Positions 31,322 through 39,690 of a stretch of 64,000 nucleotides of DNA are shown here, piece after piece. The stretch is from assembly GCF_000633255.1 (NCBI RefSeq), contig NZ_AYMJ01000031.1, positions 372,001 to 436,000 on the forward strand, given 5' to 3'. Numbering within the stretch: position 1 is the first letter of the stretch; each line of letters begins with the position of its first letter. Source of the DNA: Pseudomonas sp. H1h. Lineage in GTDB: Bacteria; Pseudomonadota; Gammaproteobacteria; Pseudomonadales; Pseudomonadaceae. A model generated the notes under the pieces. The model was not told the DNA's origin, did not search any database, and saw only the letters and a list, made by a program, of their open reading frames with translations. A program made the translations under genes and the position numbers.

Positions 31322-32130
31322 GCCTCAAGTCAAAAGCCCTCGGCGGCCTGATTCTCGCCGGTTGCGCGAGCCTCTACGGTTGCGCCGGTCAACACAGCGA
31401 GGCCGCCTTGCAGCAGGCCAGCAGTGATTTCCAGAAGGTCAAGGAAGACTCCAACGTGCTGCGCATCGCGCCGAAAGACGTGATCCGCGCGGGTGAGTCG
31501 CTGGCCCGGGCCGATCGGCTGTCGACCTATTGGGGCAGCGGCTGGGACGTTGCGCATTACGCTTACCTGAGCCAGCGCTACAGCGAAATCGCCCGCGAGC
31601 ACACCAATCTGGTGCTCAACGAAGAGCGTGCGGCGAAGCTCGAATTGGAGCGTCAGCGCCTGCAACTGGCTCTGCGCGAGTCCAAATTGCTGAGCGTGCA
31701 GCAGCAGGGCAAGTGGCTCGAAGAACAGATCGTCGCGCTGGCCACCACGCAAACCGATCGCGGTCTGGTCATGACCCTCGGCGATGTGCTGTTCGACACT
31801 GGCGAAGCGGAGCTGAAGAACTCGGCCAACCGCGTGGTGTTGAAGATCGTGCAGTTCCTGCAGCTCAACCCGAAACGCGTGGTGCGTATCGAGGGCTACA
31901 CCGACAGCACCGGCGGCAAGCAGGACAATCTCAAGCTGTCGCGTGATCGTGCACAAGCGGTGGCCGATGTGCTGATGGACCTGGGCATCGAAGACAAGCG
32001 GATTCAGGTCGAAGGCTACGGCGACGAGTACCCGGTGGACGCCAACGCTTCCGAGCGCGGGCGGGCACAGAACCGTCGGGTGGAAATTGTGTTCTCCGAC
32101 GAAAAAGGCCAGCTCGGCGCCGCCCGCTGA
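31318..32130 (+). CDS. DUF4398-like/OmpA-domain outer-membrane lipoprotein
   Basis: 270 residues. The lipobox around 'LILAGC' or 'LYGC' in the first 22 residues gives a lipoprotein; a helical central region (about 60-150) is rich in charged heptads. A C-terminal OmpA/MotB peptidoglycan-binding domain at about 155-262 contains 'GDVLFDTGEAELKNSANRVV', 'IEGYTDSTGGKQDNLKLSRD' and 'VEGYGDEYPV', with the peptidoglycan-contacting Asp and Arg residues. It tethers the outer membrane to peptidoglycan. It forms an operon with the DUF4398 gene and ends at a strong terminator. Confidence 0.88.
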   Translation: MSLKSKALGGLILAGCASLYGCAGQHSEAALQQASSDFQKVKEDSNVLRIAPKDVIRAGESLARADRLSTYWGSGWDVAHYAYLSQRYSEIAREHTNLVLNEERAAKLELERQRLQLALRESKLLSVQQQGKWLEEQIVALATTQTDRGLVMTLGDVLFDTGEAELKNSANRVVLKIVQFLQLNPKRVVRIEGYTDSTGGKQDNLKLSRDRAQAVADVLMDLGIEDKRIQVEGYGDEYPVDANASERGRAQNRRVEIVFSDEKGQLGAAR

Positions 32131-32145
32131 GGGCTGCGTCTCTGG

Positions 32146-32180
32146 AAAGCCCGGGCTGTCATGCAGCGCCGGGCTTTTTT
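32146..32180 (+). terminator. Intrinsic terminator after the OmpA-domain gene
   Basis: AAAGCCCGG...CCGGGCTTTTTT with inner CTG/CAG pairing and loop TCATG. Confidence 0.88.
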
Positions 32181-32204
32181 ACGTCTGTCGAATAGCGCTC
32201 AATT

Positions 32205-32237
32205 CCATACAGTTGCAGCTGACACTGCACTGTATGG
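32205..32237. promoter_or_regulatory. Inverted repeat upstream of the MocR gene, candidate operator
   Basis: CCATACAGTTGCAG and CTGCACTGTATGG are near-perfect inverted arms around CTGACA. It lies about 95 bases upstream of the MocR-type regulator start and is a candidate autoregulatory site. Confidence 0.5.
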
Positions 32238-32331
32238 TCGACTATGGTGACAACTGTCCCAGTACACTTCTAAACTGTTCCGGTATTGTTTCACACAAGA
32301 ATAAAATGCCCGTGAAATCGAGTGCTGCGTC

Positions 32332-33771
32332 ATGACCAATCTCTTGCTCTACCAGCGTATTGCTCAACAACTGGCTGAAGACATCCGCCGTGGCGTCTAT
32401 CAACCCGGGGAACGCGTACCGTCGGTGCGCAAGATGAGTTCGCAGCTCAATGTCAGCCATGCGACGGTGTTGCAGGCTTACGCCAATCTCGAGGATCAGG
32501 GGCTGATTCGCGCGCGGCCGCAGTCCGGGTACTACGTGCACCAGACTCCGGCGCTGACGGCACCGACGCCGGACATTGCCCGGGTCGAACGGCCGGGACT
32601 GGTCACACGCGCCAGCATCATTCAGCAAGTGTTGGTCGAATCGCGTCGTGAAGGGGTGTTCCCTTTGGGCGCGGCGGTGCCGAGCGTCGACTATTTGCCG
32701 GTGCGTGCATTGCATCAACAATTGGCGAAAGTCACGCGTTTCCATAGCCCTCGGGCATTCAGCTATATGTTCAGCCCGGGTTTCGAACCGCTGCGCCGGC
32801 AAGTGGCGATCCGCATGCGCGACGCCGGCGTCGTGGTCGACCCGTCAGAAGTGGTGATCACCCACGGTTGCGTCGATGCGCTGCAGATGTCATTGCGCGT
32901 GCTGACCCGTCCGGGCGACCTGATCGCCGCCGAATCGCCGACCTATTACGGCTTGCTGCAACTGGCCGACCTGTTGGGCCTGAAAGTGATCGAGATCCCC
33001 AGCGATCCAGCCACCGGCATGAGCCTCGAAGCCTTGCAACTGGCGGCCAACCAATGGTCGATCAAGGCCCTGGTGCTGACGACCCGCCTGAGCAATCCCC
33101 TGGGCGGCACCATGCCCGAAGAGCGGCAGAAACAGTTGCTGCGCCTGGCCTCGGACTTCGATATCCAGATTGTCGAAGACGACATCTATGGCGAGTTGAT
33201 GTTTGAGCAGGGGCGCACCAAAGCCCTGAAAGCCTACGACCGGCTCGACCGGGTGATCTACTGCTCAAGCTTCTCCAAAACCTTGTCGCCGGGAGTGCGT
33301 GTCGGCTGGATGATTGCCGGCAAGTATCAGCAGGAAATCCAGCGCCTGCAGACGTTCACCACGCATTCGGCGTGCAGCGTCACGCAAATGGCGATTGCCG
33401 CTTATCTGGAAAATGGCGGTTATGACCGGCATTTACGGTACATCCGCCAGGAATACCGGAAAAACCTCAGCGCCTTTCAGCTGGCGGTGCAGCAGTACTT
33501 CCCTGAAGGCACGCAAATGACCCGGCCCACGGGCGGTTTCATCCTCTGGGTGAGCTTGCCGGGGAGGGTCAATACCCAGGAGTTGCATGTCCGCGCATTG
33601 CAACAAGGCATCAGCATCGCGCCGGGGCTGATCTTCAGTAATACCGAGCAGTTCAACCACTGTATCCGCCTCAATTGCGGCACGCCGTGGAATCGCGAGG
33701 CGGAGAGGGCGCTGATGACCCTCGGTTTGCTGGCGACGCAACTGTGTCAGGAAACTGCTGGCGGATTCTGA
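32332..33771 (+). CDS. MocR-type regulator (GntR HTH fused to PLP aminotransferase domain)
   Basis: 479 residues. The GntR winged HTH at about 1-75 has 'LAEDIRRGVYQPGERVPSVR' and 'KMSSQLNVSHATVLQAYANL'. The fold-type I aminotransferase domain follows, with the PLP Lys in 'YCSSFSKTLSPGVRVGWM' at about 309-326, Asp in 'IVEDDIYGEL' and Arg in 'HCIRLNCG'. MocR regulators sense PLP-linked amino-compound metabolites, and their target is usually divergent or adjacent; no enzyme gene with an obvious link is adjacent here. Start ATG follows a weak RBS. Confidence 0.9.
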   Translation: MTNLLLYQRIAQQLAEDIRRGVYQPGERVPSVRKMSSQLNVSHATVLQAYANLEDQGLIRARPQSGYYVHQTPALTAPTPDIARVERPGLVTRASIIQQVLVESRREGVFPLGAAVPSVDYLPVRALHQQLAKVTRFHSPRAFSYMFSPGFEPLRRQVAIRMRDAGVVVDPSEVVITHGCVDALQMSLRVLTRPGDLIAAESPTYYGLLQLADLLGLKVIEIPSDPATGMSLEALQLAANQWSIKALVLTTRLSNPLGGTMPEERQKQLLRLASDFDIQIVEDDIYGELMFEQGRTKALKAYDRLDRVIYCSSFSKTLSPGVRVGWMIAGKYQQEIQRLQTFTTHSACSVTQMAIAAYLENGGYDRHLRYIRQEYRKNLSAFQLAVQQYFPEGTQMTRPTGGFILWVSLPGRVNTQELHVRALQQGISIAPGLIFSNTEQFNHCIRLNCGTPWNREAERALMTLGLLATQLCQETAGGF

Positions 33772-33849
33772 ACAAGCGCTGCGTCGTGCTTGTCTTGTGA
33801 CGCCCAACAAGCGAGCATATGGCCCTCTGCCGTTAGTGTTGTTGGGTTC

Positions 33850-34344
33850 ATGAAAGCGATTTTTCCTGCCGCCTGGGTTTTGCTTTGTGTGTTGACGATG
33901 GGCCACGTGCCCGGTGTCATGGCCGCCGCCGTTCAGGAAAAACCGGCAGCGTCCGCATCAACGAGCAAAGCGGTCGCCAGCAAAAAAGCCGTTGCCGATA
34001 AAAAGGCTCAGGATACAAAGGCCCGGCAGAAGAAAGCCGCCACGGTGAAGAAACGGCCTCCGGTCGCTTCCAAGTCGAAACCGGCCAGTGAGGTGGTGAA
34101 AACCAAACTGCCGCCGGCCAAACTGGATCTGAGCCTGCCCAAGGACATGGTCCAGCAGCTGAAACCGGCCGGTACCGTGCCGATGCCCAAACACGACGCG
34201 ATCCTGCCGCAGATGTTTGGTGAGAAGAACAGCGGCTTCCAGCTAAATGGACGCCTGCTGAGCAACGAAATGCAGTTGCAGCTGCGCAACGAAGAACGTC
34301 GCGAAGTCGAAGGCGCCGCGCTCGATTTCGAGTTCAAGCAGTAA
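33850..34344 (+). CDS. Secreted Lys/Ala-rich hypothetical protein
   Basis: 164 residues from ATG 33850. Signal peptide 'AWVLLCVLTMGHVPGVMAAA', then about 60 residues of Lys/Ala-rich low-complexity sequence ('KKAVADKKAQDTKARQKKAA') and a more ordered C-terminal part ('MPKHDAILPQMFGEKNSGFQ'). Homologues in Pseudomonas are sometimes labelled as translation initiation factor 2 because of the Lys/Ala stretch, which I consider misleading. Function unknown; periplasmic or envelope location is likely. Confidence 0.72.
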   Translation: MKAIFPAAWVLLCVLTMGHVPGVMAAAVQEKPAASASTSKAVASKKAVADKKAQDTKARQKKAATVKKRPPVASKSKPASEVVKTKLPPAKLDLSLPKDMVQQLKPAGTVPMPKHDAILPQMFGEKNSGFQLNGRLLSNEMQLQLRNEERREVEGAALDFEFKQ

Positions 34345-34509
34345 TTTCAATCGATCCGTGACCCGCAGACCAGACGCTTTGTCGGAGACTGGTCAGTCAC
34401 ATTCAGTTATCGGTAAAAACCCCGGTTCAGGGAATTTGAAACAACCGTTTTAGCGGTTACTCTGTCCGTGTCTCTTTAACACATTGCCCGTCGCGAGGAC
34501 TTGCTCGTC

Positions 34510-34764
34510 ATGAAATGCCGTGAAGGCTGTGGCGCTTGCTGTATTGCCCCTTCCATCAGTTCTGCCATTCCGGGCATGCCCGATGGCAAACCCGCCGGCG
34601 AACGTTGCGTGCAGCTGTCGGTCGAAAACCTGTGCAGCATTTTCGGCCAACCGGAGCGTCCGGCGGTCTGTTCTGGCTTCGCAGCTGATGTCGAAGTCTG
34701 TGGCAGCAGCTCGGAAGAAGCGATCAAACTGATCGGCTGGTGGGAGCAGATGACAGCGGCGTGA
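34510..34764 (+). CDS. YkgJ-family cysteine-cluster protein
   Basis: 84 residues from ATG 34510. The N-terminus 'MKCREGCGACCIAPSISSAI' and later Cys residues ('GERCVQLSVENLCSIFGQPE', 'PAVCSGF', 'VEVCGSS') form the conserved cysteine set of the YkgJ/UPF0153 family, thought to bind zinc or an iron-sulfur cluster. Short but complete. The start is chosen at the ATG beginning the conserved motif. It lies 41 bases upstream of the START-domain gene, possibly co-transcribed. Confidence 0.85.
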   Translation: MKCREGCGACCIAPSISSAIPGMPDGKPAGERCVQLSVENLCSIFGQPERPAVCSGFAADVEVCGSSSEEAIKLIGWWEQMTAA

Positions 34765-34805
34765 TGTGTCAAACGAACGGAACTTCAACAATAAGGAATA
34801 AGACT

Positions 34806-35411
34806 ATGGGTTCGCTGCATCGTATCGCTGTGTTGTGTGGTTTGACGGCCGTGCTGGCTACTTCGGTTGCTCAGGCCGAGGACTGGAAGGTCGCCAAGGA
34901 GCAGGACGGGATCAAGGTCTCGCTGGCCGAAGTGCCGGGTTCCGATTACAAGTCCTATCAGGGTGTTGCCCTGATGAAGACCACCGTTGCCAAACTGCGT
35001 GCCTTGCAGGAAGACGTGTCCGGAGCTTGCGCCTGGATTCACGAGTGCAAGACCCAGAAACTGCTCAAGCACGAAGGCGATCAGAGCTGGACCTACACCC
35101 AGTTCAATACGCCATGGCCAGTGACTCCGCGTGATTCGGTGCTGCACGTCACCACCGTTGAAGGTGCCGATGGCAGCCTGACCCGCAATCTCGAAGGTGT
35201 GCCGAAGTACATTCCTGAAGAGAAAGGCTTTGTCCGTGTCGCCCAGGTCAAAGGTTTCTGGAAGTTCGTGCCCAAAGGCGATCAGGTCGAAGTGACCTAT
35301 CAAGTGCACACCGAGCCAGGTGGCAGCGTGCCGAGCATGATTGCCAACAAGTTCGTGGTCGATGCGCCGTTCAACACCCTTAAAGCACTGAAAGAACGCG
35401 CCGAGAAGTAA
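34806..35411 (+). CDS. START-domain lipid-binding protein, secreted
   Basis: 201 residues. Signal peptide 'GLTAVLATSVAQAEDW', then a START domain: 'WKVAKEQDGIKVSLAEVPGS', 'SGACAWIHECKTQKLLKHEG', 'PWPVTPRDSVLHVTTVEG' and 'YQVHTEPGGSVPSMIANKFV'. START domains bind hydrophobic ligands in a helix-grip cavity; a periplasmic copy may carry lipids or related compounds. Start ATG follows AATAAGGAATAAGACT. Terminator at 35430-35458. Confidence 0.88.
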   Translation: MGSLHRIAVLCGLTAVLATSVAQAEDWKVAKEQDGIKVSLAEVPGSDYKSYQGVALMKTTVAKLRALQEDVSGACAWIHECKTQKLLKHEGDQSWTYTQFNTPWPVTPRDSVLHVTTVEGADGSLTRNLEGVPKYIPEEKGFVRVAQVKGFWKFVPKGDQVEVTYQVHTEPGGSVPSMIANKFVVDAPFNTLKALKERAEK

Positions 35412-35429
35412 TCCGCGCGCTTAACGCAA

Positions 35430-35458
35430 AACGCCCCGATCGATTCGGGGCGTTTTTG
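35430..35458 (+). terminator. Intrinsic terminator after the START-domain gene
   Basis: AACGCCCCGA...TCGGGGCGTTTTTG, perfect stem with short loop. Confidence 0.9.
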
Positions 35459-35722
35459 TTTTGTCGTTATATTGTGTTTCCAGATATGCGTTGCACGAAA
35501 CTTTCACAAAGTGTTCCAGACAATTCGCCCGCGCAATTCACGTCGCCCCCCTGCGACTGCCTGTGTGAAAGAGTCGGGCAGTGGGGCACTAATCAATGGC
35601 AATGCTGACGTTGATCGTGCAACATTTGCGCACCGCGCACGCCCCGGGGCCTGGATTGGCCAATAGAGGGCATGGCGCCGCTGTATTTTGCAACCTCAAC
35701 TTCCAATGGGTCCTAAAACGAC
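35459..35722. other. Gap with no supported gene
   Basis: Leader of the sulfatase gene. AT-rich near 35460-35520, then GC-rich. A few short ORFs cross it, but none has a good start or codon pattern. No repeat or clear hairpin seen. Confidence 0.5.
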
Positions 35723-37816
35723 ATGGCAAACCCGGACGCCCTGAATCAGCAGCGATCTTCCACTCGCCTGCTGCAACCGACCGTCAAATCGCATCTGGCC
35801 TACACACTGCTGTGTGCCCTGGTCATGATGGTGATGTTTTCCGTGCTGCGCCTCGCGCTGCTGGTCTACAACCGCGAGATGATCCTCGATACCCCGGCTT
35901 CGACTTTCCTCGAAGCCTTCGCCAACGGCCTGCGTTTCGACCTGCGCCTGGTGGTCTACGTCTGCGTTCCGCTGCTGCTGGCACTGTTCAGTGCCCGGGC
36001 GATGGCGGCGCGTGGTTTCTTCCGTCTGTGGCTGACCGTTGCATCCAGCATCGCGCTGTTCCTCGGCCTGATGGAGATGGACTTCTACCGTGAGTTCCAC
36101 CAGCGTCTCAACGGCCTGGTATTCCAGTACGTGAAGGAAGACCCGAAAACCGTGATGAGCATGCTCTGGTACGGTTTCCCGGTGGTGCGCTACCTGTTGG
36201 CATGGGTCGTCGGCACGGTGATTCTGACGCTGGCCTTCAAGGGCGCCGACCGTGCGACCCGGCCACGCGGACCGTTCAGCGGCGGCAACGTCGGCACCCG
36301 TCAGGTGGCGCCGTGGTACACCCGCCTGGCGGTGTTCGTGGTCTGCCTGCTGATCTGCGTCGTGGCTGCCCGTGGCACCCTGCGTCAGGGCCCGCCGCTG
36401 CGCTGGGGTGACGTGTACACCACCGAATCGAACTTCGCCAACCAGCTCGGCCTCAACGGTACGCTGTCGCTGATCGCGGCCGCCAAAGACCGCATGGGCG
36501 AGGATCGCAACAACATCTGGAAAGCCACACTGCCGCAGGAACAGGCGCAGAAAGTCGTGCGCGAGATGCTGGTGATGCCGGACGACAAACTGGTCGATGC
36601 CGACATTGCTGCCGTGCGTCGTGATTACACGCCACCGGCCGACAAGACCCTGCCGATCAAGAACGTGGTCGTGATCCTGATGGAAAGCATGGCCGGTCAC
36701 TCGGTGGGCGCCCTGGGCGCGCCGGGCAACATCACGCCGTACCTCGACAAACTGTCGAAGGAAGGCCTGTTGTTCGACCGCTTCTTCTCCAACGGCACGC
36801 ATACCCACCAGGGCATGTTCGCGACCATGGCGTGCTTCCCGAACCTGCCAGGCTTCGAATACCTGATGCAGACCCCGGAAGGCAGCCACAAGCTCTCCGG
36901 CCTGCCGCAGCTGCTCAGTGCGCGCAAGTATGACGACGTCTACGTCTACAACGGTGACTTCGCCTGGGACAACCAGTCGGGCTTCTTCAGCAACCAGGGC
37001 ATGACCAACTTCGTTGGCCGTAACGACTTCGTCAACCCGGTGTTCTCCGATCCGACCTGGGGTGTGTCCGACCAGGACATGTTCGACCGTGGTCTGGTGG
37101 AGCTGAAGGCGCGGGAAAACGGCAAGCCGTTCTACGCGCTGCTGCAAACCCTGTCCAACCACACGCCGTACGCCTTGCCGACGCCATTGCCGGTCGAGCG
37201 CGTAACCGATCGCGGCACGCTCAACGAACACCTGACCGCCATGCGTTACGCCGACTGGGCACTGGGTCAGTTCTTCGAGAAGGCGCGTAAAGAGCCGTAC
37301 TTCAAGGAAACCCTGTTCGTGATCGTCGGCGACCACGGTTTCGGCAACGAGCGTCAGATCACCGAAATGGACCTGGGCCGCTTCAACGTGCCGATGCTGA
37401 TGATTGCACCGGGCATCCAGGAGAAGTTCGGTACGCGTGACCACACCGTGGGCACCCAGATCGACATCGTGCCGACCATCATGGGCCGTCTGGGCGGCGA
37501 AGTACGTCACCAGTGCTGGGGCCGTGACCTGCTCAACCTGCCGGCAGGCGACACCGGTTTCGGTGTGATCAAGCCGTCGGGCAGCGAGCAGACCACCGCC
37601 ATCGTGACGGCCGACCAGATTCTGGTGCTGCCGAAAGAGAAGGAAATGGCGCCGAAGATCTATCAGTACCAACTGGGCGCGAACCCTTCTGCCGAGGTCA
37701 TTCCGGACGCACCGCGTACCGCCGAACTGAAACTCAAGCTTGAAGCGTTCCTGCAAACCGCGACCAAGAGCCTGATGGACAACACCGCCGGTGTGATCAA
37801 CGGCAAGCCGGACTGA
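35723..37816 (+). CDS. LTA synthase family membrane sulfatase
   Basis: 697 residues. About five N-terminal transmembrane segments (residues ~25-215), then a periplasmic alkaline-phosphatase/sulfatase domain: 'VVVILMESMAGHSVGALGAP' (metal-binding Glu), 'FSNGTHTHQGMFATMACFPN' (the Thr nucleophile region) and 'FVIVGDHGFGNERQITEMDL' (distal metal ligands Asp/His). These enzymes transfer glycerolphosphate or phosphoethanolamine from phospholipids to envelope acceptors (as in LtaS, OpgB). The acceptor in Pseudomonas is uncertain; osmoregulated glucans are plausible. Start ATG 35723. A strong terminator follows. Confidence 0.9.
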   Translation: MANPDALNQQRSSTRLLQPTVKSHLAYTLLCALVMMVMFSVLRLALLVYNREMILDTPASTFLEAFANGLRFDLRLVVYVCVPLLLALFSARAMAARGFFRLWLTVASSIALFLGLMEMDFYREFHQRLNGLVFQYVKEDPKTVMSMLWYGFPVVRYLLAWVVGTVILTLAFKGADRATRPRGPFSGGNVGTRQVAPWYTRLAVFVVCLLICVVAARGTLRQGPPLRWGDVYTTESNFANQLGLNGTLSLIAAAKDRMGEDRNNIWKATLPQEQAQKVVREMLVMPDDKLVDADIAAVRRDYTPPADKTLPIKNVVVILMESMAGHSVGALGAPGNITPYLDKLSKEGLLFDRFFSNGTHTHQGMFATMACFPNLPGFEYLMQTPEGSHKLSGLPQLLSARKYDDVYVYNGDFAWDNQSGFFSNQGMTNFVGRNDFVNPVFSDPTWGVSDQDMFDRGLVELKARENGKPFYALLQTLSNHTPYALPTPLPVERVTDRGTLNEHLTAMRYADWALGQFFEKARKEPYFKETLFVIVGDHGFGNERQITEMDLGRFNVPMLMIAPGIQEKFGTRDHTVGTQIDIVPTIMGRLGGEVRHQCWGRDLLNLPAGDTGFGVIKPSGSEQTTAIVTADQILVLPKEKEMAPKIYQYQLGANPSAEVIPDAPRTAELKLKLEAFLQTATKSLMDNTAGVINGKPD

Positions 37817-37833
37817 TAAAACCGCTGCACAAA

Positions 37834-37862
37834 AAAAGAGGCCCTCAAGGCCTCTTTTTTTT
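37834..37862. terminator. Bidirectional intrinsic terminator
   Basis: AAAAAGAGGCC, loop CTCA, AGGCCTCTTTTTT. The A-run before and T-run after the stem let it serve both the sulfatase (plus) and the DUF3309 gene (minus). Confidence 0.88.
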
Positions 37863-37873
37863 GTCTTGGGGTT

Positions 37874-38026
37874 TTATATCCTGCCAAGTAACAGCAAGAC
37901 CAACAGCACCACCAATACCACGCCGATAATACCCGACGGGCCATAACCCCAACTTCTGGAGTGCGGGAAGACCGGCAGACCACCGATCAGCAACAGGATC
38001 AGGATGATGATAAGAATTGTGCCCAT
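37874..38026 (-). CDS. DUF3309 small membrane protein
   Basis: A 50-residue ORF starting M-G-T-I-L-I-I-I-L-I-L-L-L-I-G and ending 'VVLVVLLVLLLLGRI'. Two hydrophobic segments flank 'PVFPHSRSWGYGPSG', the conserved W-G-Y-G-P-S-G turn of DUF3309 proteins. Minus-strand ATG at 38026 is preceded by AAGGAAATCGAC, a good Shine-Dalgarno. Too short for standard ORF cut-offs, but hydrophobicity, RBS and family motif support it. Function unknown; relatives are often stress-induced inner-membrane peptides. Confidence 0.85.
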   Translation of the reverse strand: MGTILIIILILLLIGGLPVFPHSRSWGYGPSGIIGVVLVVLLVLLLLGRI

Positions 38027-38332
38027 GTCGATTTCCTTGTTGATAGTGTTCGAGAAGTCTTGGTATTCAAGGGCGACTGGAGGCTAACTAAATCCAGACG
38101 GCTTACAAATTCCGACCGGTGCGAATGACAGAAAATTCAAAGTTTTTTTAATGTATTTAGTCCGCAGGCTTATTTCCTTTTCCCGCCCCGCAAGTGCAGA
38201 ACTCTGCCTTTTCAAACGAATCCAACGCGCCACGGTTTGCCCCCACCATTCAGCAATCTGATGGAGCGTGGGTGGTCGCGGATCCTTCGCTACACTCCGC
38301 GCATCTCCTACGGAACAACAAGGCTGTCTGCT
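38027..38332. other. 306-base gap between divergent DUF3309 and SDR genes
   Basis: Contains an AT-rich stretch (about 38090-38180, with a run of seven T) that probably holds the promoter for DUF3309 on the minus strand. Upstream of the SDR, 'CTACACTCCGCGCATC' is near the start. No RNA gene or repeat recognised. Confidence 0.5.
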
Positions 38333-39148
38333 ATGCAAAATCGCATGATGATCACTGGCGCGGGTTCAGGTTTGGGTCGCGAAATCGCGCTGCGCTGGGC
38401 GCGTGAAGGCTGGCAACTGGCCTTGTCCGACGTCAGCGAGCCTGGCCTGCAGGAGACCCTGAAGCGGGTGCGCGAGGCTGGTGGCGACGGTTTCACCCAA
38501 CGTTGCGATGTGCGCGATTACAGCCAGCTCACCGCGTTTGCCCAGGCCTGCGAAGTGAAACTGGGCGGCATCGATGTCATCGTCAATAACGCAGGCGTGG
38601 CGTCCGGCGGGTTCTTCAGCGAACTGTCGCTGGAGGATTGGGACTGGCAGATCGCAATCAACCTGATGGGCGTGGTCAAGGGCTGCAAGGCGTTCCTGCC
38701 ACTGCTGGAGCAGAGCAAAGGCAAAATCATCAACATCGCCTCGATGGCCGCATTGATGCAAGGCCCGGCGATGAGCAACTACAACGTGGCCAAGGCCGGT
38801 GTGGTGGCGTTGTCGGAAAGCCTGCTGGTGGAACTGGCGCAGCAGGAAGTCGGGGTGCACGTGGTTTGCCCCTCGTTCTTCCAGACCAACTTGCTCGATT
38901 CGTTCCGTGGCCCGACCCCGGCAATGAAAGCGCAGGTCGGCAAGTTGCTGGAAAGTTCGCCGATCAGCGCCGCCGACATTGCCGATTACATCTATCAGCA
39001 AGTGGCCGCTGGCGAGTTCATGATCCTGCCGCACGAACAAGGGCGCATGGCCTGGGCGATCAAGCAGAAGAACCCGCAACTGATCTACAACGAAATGACC
39101 AGCATGGCCGATAAAATGCGCGCCAAGGCTAAATCCAGCAATGGTTGA
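38333..39148 (+). CDS. SDR-family oxidoreductase
   Basis: 271 residues. Cofactor motif 'MMITGAGSGLGREIALRWAR' begins at residue 5, 'VNNAGVASGGFF' is at about 83-94, a catalytic Ser in 'IINIASMAALMQGPAMSNYN' and Tyr/Lys in 'YNVAKAG'. The C-terminal half ('FFQTNLLDSFRG', 'YIYQQVAAGEFMILPHEQGR') matches Pseudomonas SDRs of unknown substrate. The upstream in-frame extension lacks an RBS; ATG 38333 begins the Rossmann fold directly. Confidence 0.87.
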   Translation: MQNRMMITGAGSGLGREIALRWAREGWQLALSDVSEPGLQETLKRVREAGGDGFTQRCDVRDYSQLTAFAQACEVKLGGIDVIVNNAGVASGGFFSELSLEDWDWQIAINLMGVVKGCKAFLPLLEQSKGKIINIASMAALMQGPAMSNYNVAKAGVVALSESLLVELAQQEVGVHVVCPSFFQTNLLDSFRGPTPAMKAQVGKLLESSPISAADIADYIYQQVAAGEFMILPHEQGRMAWAIKQKNPQLIYNEMTSMADKMRAKAKSSNG

Positions 39149-39211
39149 ACTTGCCCGCCGGGTGTTGCGTCGTTAGGGTGGCCGCAATGGTCACCCTGTC
39201 GAGACGCATCA

Positions 39212-39544
39212 ATGCTCAATTACTTGTGGTTCTTTCTCGCGGCGCTGTTTGAAATCGCCGGTTGTTTCGCTTTTTTCATGTGGTTGCGCCAAGGTAAAAG
39301 TGCCTTGTGGGTCATCCCGGCGTTGCTCAGTCTGACGCTGTTTGCGCTGTTGTTGACCCGTGTCGAAGCGGCTTACGCCGGTCGCGCCTATGCCGCCTAT
39401 GGCGGGATCTACATCGTGGCATCGATCGGTTGGCTGGCAGTGGTCGAGCGCGTGCGCCCGCTGGGGTCGGACTGGATCGGCGTGGCACTGTGCGTGATCG
39501 GGGCCAGCGTGATTCTGTTCGGGCCGCGCTTTTCCGCTGCTTGA
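39212..39544 (+). CDS. YnfA-family small membrane protein
   Basis: 110 residues, four hydrophobic segments, cytoplasmic membrane. Family motifs are 'FFLAALFEIAGCFAFFMWLR', 'AAYGGIYIVASIGWLAVVER' and 'PLGSDWIGVALCVIGASVIL'. YnfA relates to the SMR drug-transporter superfamily; the physiological substrate is uncertain. ATG after a weak RBS. The next gene, csrA, has its own leader. Confidence 0.9.
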   Translation: MLNYLWFFLAALFEIAGCFAFFMWLRQGKSALWVIPALLSLTLFALLLTRVEAAYAGRAYAAYGGIYIVASIGWLAVVERVRPLGSDWIGVALCVIGASVILFGPRFSAA

Positions 39545-39657
39545 GACGAGACTGTTTAGCGATTTGCAGGAAATGTCTGACGGGCGCAGCGCTTGAGGCT
39601 GTAGGGCAAGACTGATTTGCTCGCCACGCATTGTCGAGCGGGCGCTCACCGCGCATC

Positions 39658-39679
39658 TTCAGGGCTGGCTAACCCTGAA
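39658..39679 (+). promoter_or_regulatory. Hairpin overlapping the csrA Shine-Dalgarno
   Basis: TTCAGGG, loop CTGGCTAA, CCCTGAA. The 3' arm includes the first A residues of the Shine-Dalgarno AAGGA (39678-39682). AAGGA is also a CsrA target sequence, so autoregulation is plausible. Confidence 0.5.
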
Positions 39680-39690
39680 GGACGAACTCC

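Noticed and set aside
33850..34344. Annotation as translation initiation factor 2
   Set aside because: No GTPase motifs and a signal peptide; the similarity would come only from Lys/Ala-rich composition.
35459..35722. Short plus-strand ORFs between the START-domain terminator and the sulfatase
   Set aside because: No Shine-Dalgarno, odd composition, and they run into the sulfatase gene in another frame.
35696..37756. 686-codon minus-strand ORF opposite the LTA-synthase-like gene
   Set aside because: Shadow of a high-confidence sulfatase gene; His/Arg/Gln-rich composition typical of antisense frames.
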